A stretch of DNA of 9,105 nt, taken from NCBI GenBank assembly GCA_015490695.1, contig WFXK01000145.1:1-9105 (forward strand). The letters run 5' to 3'. The DNA is from Bacteroidota bacterium. GTDB lineage: Bacteria > Bacteroidota > Bacteroidia > SpSt-205 > S141-50. The notes under the pieces were generated by a model, which saw only the letters and a program-made list of their open reading frames with translations, had not been told where the DNA came from and did not search any database. Shown here in pieces: positions 7,186 through 9,105 of the stretch (within the stretch, counting starts at the first letter, position 1; each line of letters starts with the position of its first letter). A program made the position numbers and the translations under genes.

Positions 7186-7653
7186 TCAGCAAAGGTACAC
7201 TTTTATTCCCTCTTTGTCAAAAACCACCTTAACATATTGTTGTAAAGTGGTTGCTAAGGATAGCCCGACAAATTGTGGGGCGATAGGATAGCGACGATGC
7301 CCTCTGTCTATCAAGCAAGCAACCGACAGCCGCTCGGTCTGATGATAAAGTAAGCTGCTTAAGTGCATTAGGGTTCTGCCGCTATAAATCACATCATCTA
7401 CAAGCACTAATGGTAGTGTTGTGTCTGCAATCTCAAAAACTTGGGTATCTTTTTCTATTGGATAGAGCAACAATTGAAAGGAAGGCTGTTTTCTTGCTTT
7501 AATCCGCTCATAGATTTGTTGCGCTAATAAAAACCCTCGTTTTTGCACACCGATAAGAACGACTCCTATTTCTTCATAGTGTTTTTCATAGATGTCTAAA
7601 GCGATTTGATGTAACAAATATTCACAGCGTTTGGGGTTTAATATGCAGCGCAT
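7186..7653 (-). CDS. PyrR-like phosphoribosyltransferase
   Basis: Type I phosphoribosyltransferase resembling PyrR, which in Bacillus combines uracil phosphoribosyltransferase activity with UMP-dependent control of pyr mRNA. The PRPP-binding loop VDDVIYSGRT is at 85-94. LIDRGHRRYPI at 114-124 followed by PQFVG matches the characteristic PyrR 'DRGHRELPI..YVG' region. GVQKRGFLLA at 35-44 is also typical. At 155 residues it is shorter than the usual 175-181; the missing residues fall mainly between about 60 and 80, where PyrR normally carries an Arg-rich DI-x-LYRDD segment. RNA-binding regulation is therefore uncertain, and a salvage enzyme is the safer call. It is first gene of the minus-strand run, divergent from the ferredoxin gene with 81 bases between. 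The ATG follows the upstream ATTGCCCC almost immediately. Confidence 0.85.
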   Translation of the reverse strand: MRCILNPKRCEYLLHQIALDIYEKHYEEIGVVLIGVQKRGFLLAQQIYERIKARKQPSFQLLLYPIEKDTQVFEIADTTLPLVLVDDVIYSGRTLMHLSSLLYHQTERLSVACLIDRGHRRYPIAPQFVGLSLATTLQQYVKVVFDKEGIKVYLC

Positions 7654-7657
7654 GGGG

Positions 7658-7665
7658 CAATGTTA
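7658..7665 (-). promoter_or_regulatory. Possible -7 box of the pyrR-dapA-GlmU operon
   Basis: On the minus strand this reads TAACATTG, one mismatch from TAnnTTTG, and ends only four bases before the ATG at 7653. Transcription would then start at or very near the start codon, giving a nearly leaderless mRNA. No good TTTG lies 20 bases upstream, so the call is weak. Confidence 0.3.
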
Positions 7666-7678
7666 GGCTTTTTTTCTA

Positions 7679-7709
7679 TTGCTTGCTTTTTTTCTTTTTA
7701 TTACTTTTG
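7679..7709 (+). promoter_or_regulatory. Ferredoxin gene promoter (TTG-N20-TACTTTTG)
   Basis: TTG at 7679-7681 and TACTTTTG at 7702-7709 have the same 20-base spacing as the rpmE2 promoter. The spacer is nearly pure T/C on this strand. The ATG lies 25 bases after the -7 box, with no Shine-Dalgarno sequence. Confidence 0.65.
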
Positions 7710-7734
7710 CGTGGATTTAGACTTAATCTAAACT

Positions 7735-8082
7735 ATGGCACTAAAGATAACGGAGGAGTGCATCAATTGCGGGGCATGTGAGCCAGAGTGTCCCAATACA
7801 GCGATTTATGAAGGCGGCGTAGAATGGCGCTTTGCCGATGGTACTGCCTTAGAAGGAAATGTACAATTAAACGGGAAGGTCATTGACGCGGAAGAACCCC
7901 AACCGCCCATTGCAGAAGATATTTTTTATATCGTTCCTTTTAAATGTACAGAATGCACAGGCTTTCATGAGGAGCCACAATGCGCTGCCGTATGCCCTGT
8001 AGACTGCTGTGTTCCCGATCCAGAATGGGAAGAGTCTAAAGAAGCTCTGATGCAAAAAAAACAATGGCTCCATCAGGAGTAA
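7735..8082 (+). CDS. 2[4Fe-4S] ferredoxin, long-insert type
   Basis: Cytoplasmic low-potential electron carrier with two predicted [4Fe-4S] clusters. The first motif is C9-x2-C12-x2-C15-x3-C19-P. The second is C71-x2-C74-x8-C83-x3-C87-P, with the eight-residue gap found in Allochromatium-type ferredoxins. All eight ligands are intact, and two further cysteines (91, 92) follow. About 50 residues separate the two motifs, far more than in clostridial ferredoxins. The C-terminal 20 residues form a charged helix. The 115-residue length and this layout match a ferredoxin common in Bacteroidota, as I recall it. Monocistronic by context, with its own promoter and divergent from the pyrR-like gene. 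The redox partner cannot be read from the neighbourhood. Confidence 0.93.
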   Translation: MALKITEECINCGACEPECPNTAIYEGGVEWRFADGTALEGNVQLNGKVIDAEEPQPPIAEDIFYIVPFKCTECTGFHEEPQCAAVCPVDCCVPDPEWEESKEALMQKKQWLHQE

Positions 8083-8596
8083 ATTTCTTTGAAGTTGGAG
8101 AGATTCAAATAATAAAAAAAGCGGGGTAGATGCTGTTAACTAAAGAGGAAAGGAATGAAGTGAGTTTAATTTGTTTTTAGAAGTCTCTTCTTAAAATTTG
8201 AAACTTTTTGCGGTGTAGTTGGCATAATAGAATAGCGCCTACTTTTTTGTTAGTGTATTAGTGAATTTTTATGGGAGGCGCTGTATTCTTTGGATATACA
8301 TGGGGATTATCTGCACTGCGAGGAGCTTTGGGTGCATTTAATGTGTGAGCGTTTATAGGTATTGCGTTGTTTTGCATTTAGATTATGCATACTATTTCGT
8401 GTGTAAGCGAAGAGTCTTAGTGTGGTTTTTGTCTCGTGCTTTTACTGCTGGGAACTCAGGGAACTTTTAAAGAGCCGTTCCGCACTTACTTGGTATGGTG
8501 CTGCACAACCTCCATCTTACCCTCTATTCAATATCTCTAATGAATAACTTATTTTTCCCCTCTTGATCCTTTCAAAACCACTATTTCCTAGAACCA
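8083..8596. other. Intergenic region without a convincing gene
   Basis: All six frames are broken by frequent stops. The longest open stretches are about 35 codons (8254-8358, no ATG at its start) and about 47 codons ending near 8530, both within chance expectation. I see no tRNA, tmRNA, RNase P or SRP RNA hallmark. It contains half a terminator hairpin (8112-8126) and a weak stem with GTAG/CTAC arms followed by six T (8215-8248) that might end a transcript. The function of the remainder is unknown. Confidence 0.6.
8112..8126 (+). repeat. Orphan terminator half-arm, copy of 4970-4984
   Basis: ATAAAAAAAGCGGGG is identical over 15 bases to the left arm of the terminator at 4970-4984. Here the sequence continues TAGATG, and no complementary CCCCGC follows nearby, so no hairpin can form. 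It lies 29 bases after the ferredoxin stop, where a terminator would be expected. It looks like a broken terminator. Confidence 0.55.
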
Positions 8597-8628
8597 TTTG
8601 AAATTTACAGAAACGTTCTCTATACTTG
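8597..8628 (+). promoter_or_regulatory. Promoter of the 52-residue small ORF (TTTG-N20-TATACTTG)
   Basis: TTTG at 8597-8600 and TATACTTG at 8621-8628 are separated by exactly 20 bases, the spacing of the other two good promoters here. The -7 box has one mismatch (C for the first T of TTTG). The ATG at 8642 follows after 13 bases. Confidence 0.55.
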
Positions 8629-8641
8629 ACTACTTGGAATT

Positions 8642-8800
8642 ATGAATAGAAAGAGCAGTGTCCATTGCTTTCGTAAGCCTTGTATTTCGGAACGCATGTC
8701 AGCGAGAGAAATAAAAAGTGTTTCGTTTAATGCCTCAACAAGATCCCTCGCTAATGTAGGCGATGCAACATTGGAAAGTTTACAAGACTATGTTTTCTAA
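8642..8800 (+). CDS. Small hypothetical protein, 52 residues
   Basis: I do not recognise this protein. It runs from ATG 8642 to TAA 8798-8800. The sequence starts MNRKSSVHCF, has a basic, Cys-containing N-terminal half (Cys9, Cys14) and ends with an acidic stretch, LANVGDATLESLQDYVF, that looks helix-forming. There is no signal peptide or membrane segment. Support for it being a gene comes from the promoter 13 bases upstream, the open frame through an otherwise stop-rich stretch, and the 11-base overlap with the start of the following secreted-protein gene, an arrangement seen in coupled genes. Against it: it is short, lacks a family match from memory, and sits next to a broken gene, so it could be a remnant or chance. 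Confidence 0.4.
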   Translation: MNRKSSVHCFRKPCISERMSAREIKSVSFNASTRSLANVGDATLESLQDYVF

Positions 8801-9105
8801 ACTTTTTACATGGCTTTTGGGTTTTTGTTTAGGGATTGGGATTTTACCTACAAAGGCACAGTTTTATCTTCCTTTCCAAAGAAGATTCTGTAGATGAGCA
8901 TATTCTTGCAGGGATACGTTGGCGGCGCGTCAGTGGCGCGCCGTCCTACGTCTTTAGCCTCTACAGAAGCGATAGTGCTCTAAACACCTATAGCGAACTA
9001 CTATGGGTAGACGATAGCCTTAAAATTCTAAAACGACTAACCATACACCCTCCTTTCCCAAGTAAATACACTATTATCAATTTACTTTTTTTATTGCCCG
9101 ATAAC
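8790..9105 (+). pseudogene. Secreted protein, frameshifted near the 5' end and cut by the window edge
   Basis: From ATG 8790 the first frame encodes a good Sec signal peptide: MFSKLFTWLLGFC, then LGIGILPTKA with likely cleavage before Gln24. It stops at TGA 8895-8897 after 35 residues. The frame shifted by +1 is open from 8833 to the window end. From 8875 it reads SKEDSVDEHILAGIRWRRV, continuing with SGAPSYVFSLYRSDSA, which resembles an Fn3-type beta-domain opening. Signal peptide and body thus lie in different frames, joined somewhere around 8862-8890. The near-duplicate CTTCC/TTTCC at 8869-8877 suggests a 4-base insertion: removing four bases gives QFYLSKEDS in one frame. A sequencing error would look the same. 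Function unknown; surface or T9SS-exported protein is an inference from the signal peptide and Fn3-like start. Confidence 0.6.
8923..8943. repeat. GC-rich inverted repeat CGGCGCG/CGCGCCG
   Basis: Seven-base perfect arms with a 7-base loop (TCAGTGG) stand out in an AT-rich surrounding. No T tract follows, so it is not a classic terminator. It lies within the shifted reading frame and encodes part of WRRVSGAP, so it may be simply coding sequence. Confidence 0.4.

Noticed and set aside
8254..8358. 35-codon open stretch (CISEFLWEAL...) that looks protein-like
   Set aside because: It has no ATG at its beginning and no promoter, and its length is within chance for this base composition. An overlapping 25-codon ORF from ATG 8271 is equally short.
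8389..8532. About 47 open codons ending in PLFNISNE
   Set aside because: There is no start codon in a useful place, no homology I recognise, and the frame is bounded by stops on both sides.
8923..8943. GC-rich hairpin as an attachment site or terminator
   Set aside because: There is no T tract, no integrase gene and no second copy in the window, and it sits inside a plausible reading frame.

Overview
The window looks like chromosomal DNA of a member of the Bacteroidota, most likely a free-living, Cytophagales-like lineage. Four things support this. A secreted metalloprotease ends in a type IX secretion (T9SS) sorting domain. Promoters fit the Bacteroidota pattern TTTG-N20-TAnnTTTG, and leaders are short with almost no Shine-Dalgarno sequence. 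The GlmU-like enzyme is of the 'alternative' Bacteroidota type. The ribosomal protein L31 is the zinc-free type B. Species cannot be told from the sequence. I see no tRNA, rRNA, CRISPR array, integrase or transposase, so this is mostly ordinary core genome with one poorly explained segment at the right end.

Left part (1-4973, plus strand): a ViaA/CoxE-like von Willebrand A protein (71-1204); an 816-residue secreted M43 zinc metalloprotease with its own promoter and an inverted repeat over the -7 box (1374-3824); and a two-gene unit of rpmE2 (L31 type B) and a GNAT-fold acyltransferase whose start lies inside the rpmE2 gene (3881-4973).

Middle part (5002-7653, minus strand): a tight run of pyrR-like phosphoribosyltransferase, dapA, then GlmU-like sugar-nucleotide enzyme, with gaps of 3 and 12 bases. 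It ends at a strong hairpin shared with the convergent GNAT gene. Its products touch pyrimidine salvage, lysine/diaminopimelate and UDP-GlcNAc synthesis. The last two feed peptidoglycan precursors, so co-transcription makes sense for growth-linked wall synthesis (inference).

Right part (7735-9105, plus strand): a 2[4Fe-4S] ferredoxin with a good promoter, divergent from pyrR. Then come about 560 bases with no convincing gene, starting with half of a terminator hairpin that matches the one at 4980. After that lie a promoter, a 52-residue small ORF (8642-8800), and, overlapping its end, a secreted-protein gene whose signal peptide and body are in different frames and which runs off the window. 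The region from 8083 onward is where a rearranged or undescribed element is most likely. The evidence there is suggestive, not decisive, and I found no clear novel multi-gene system.
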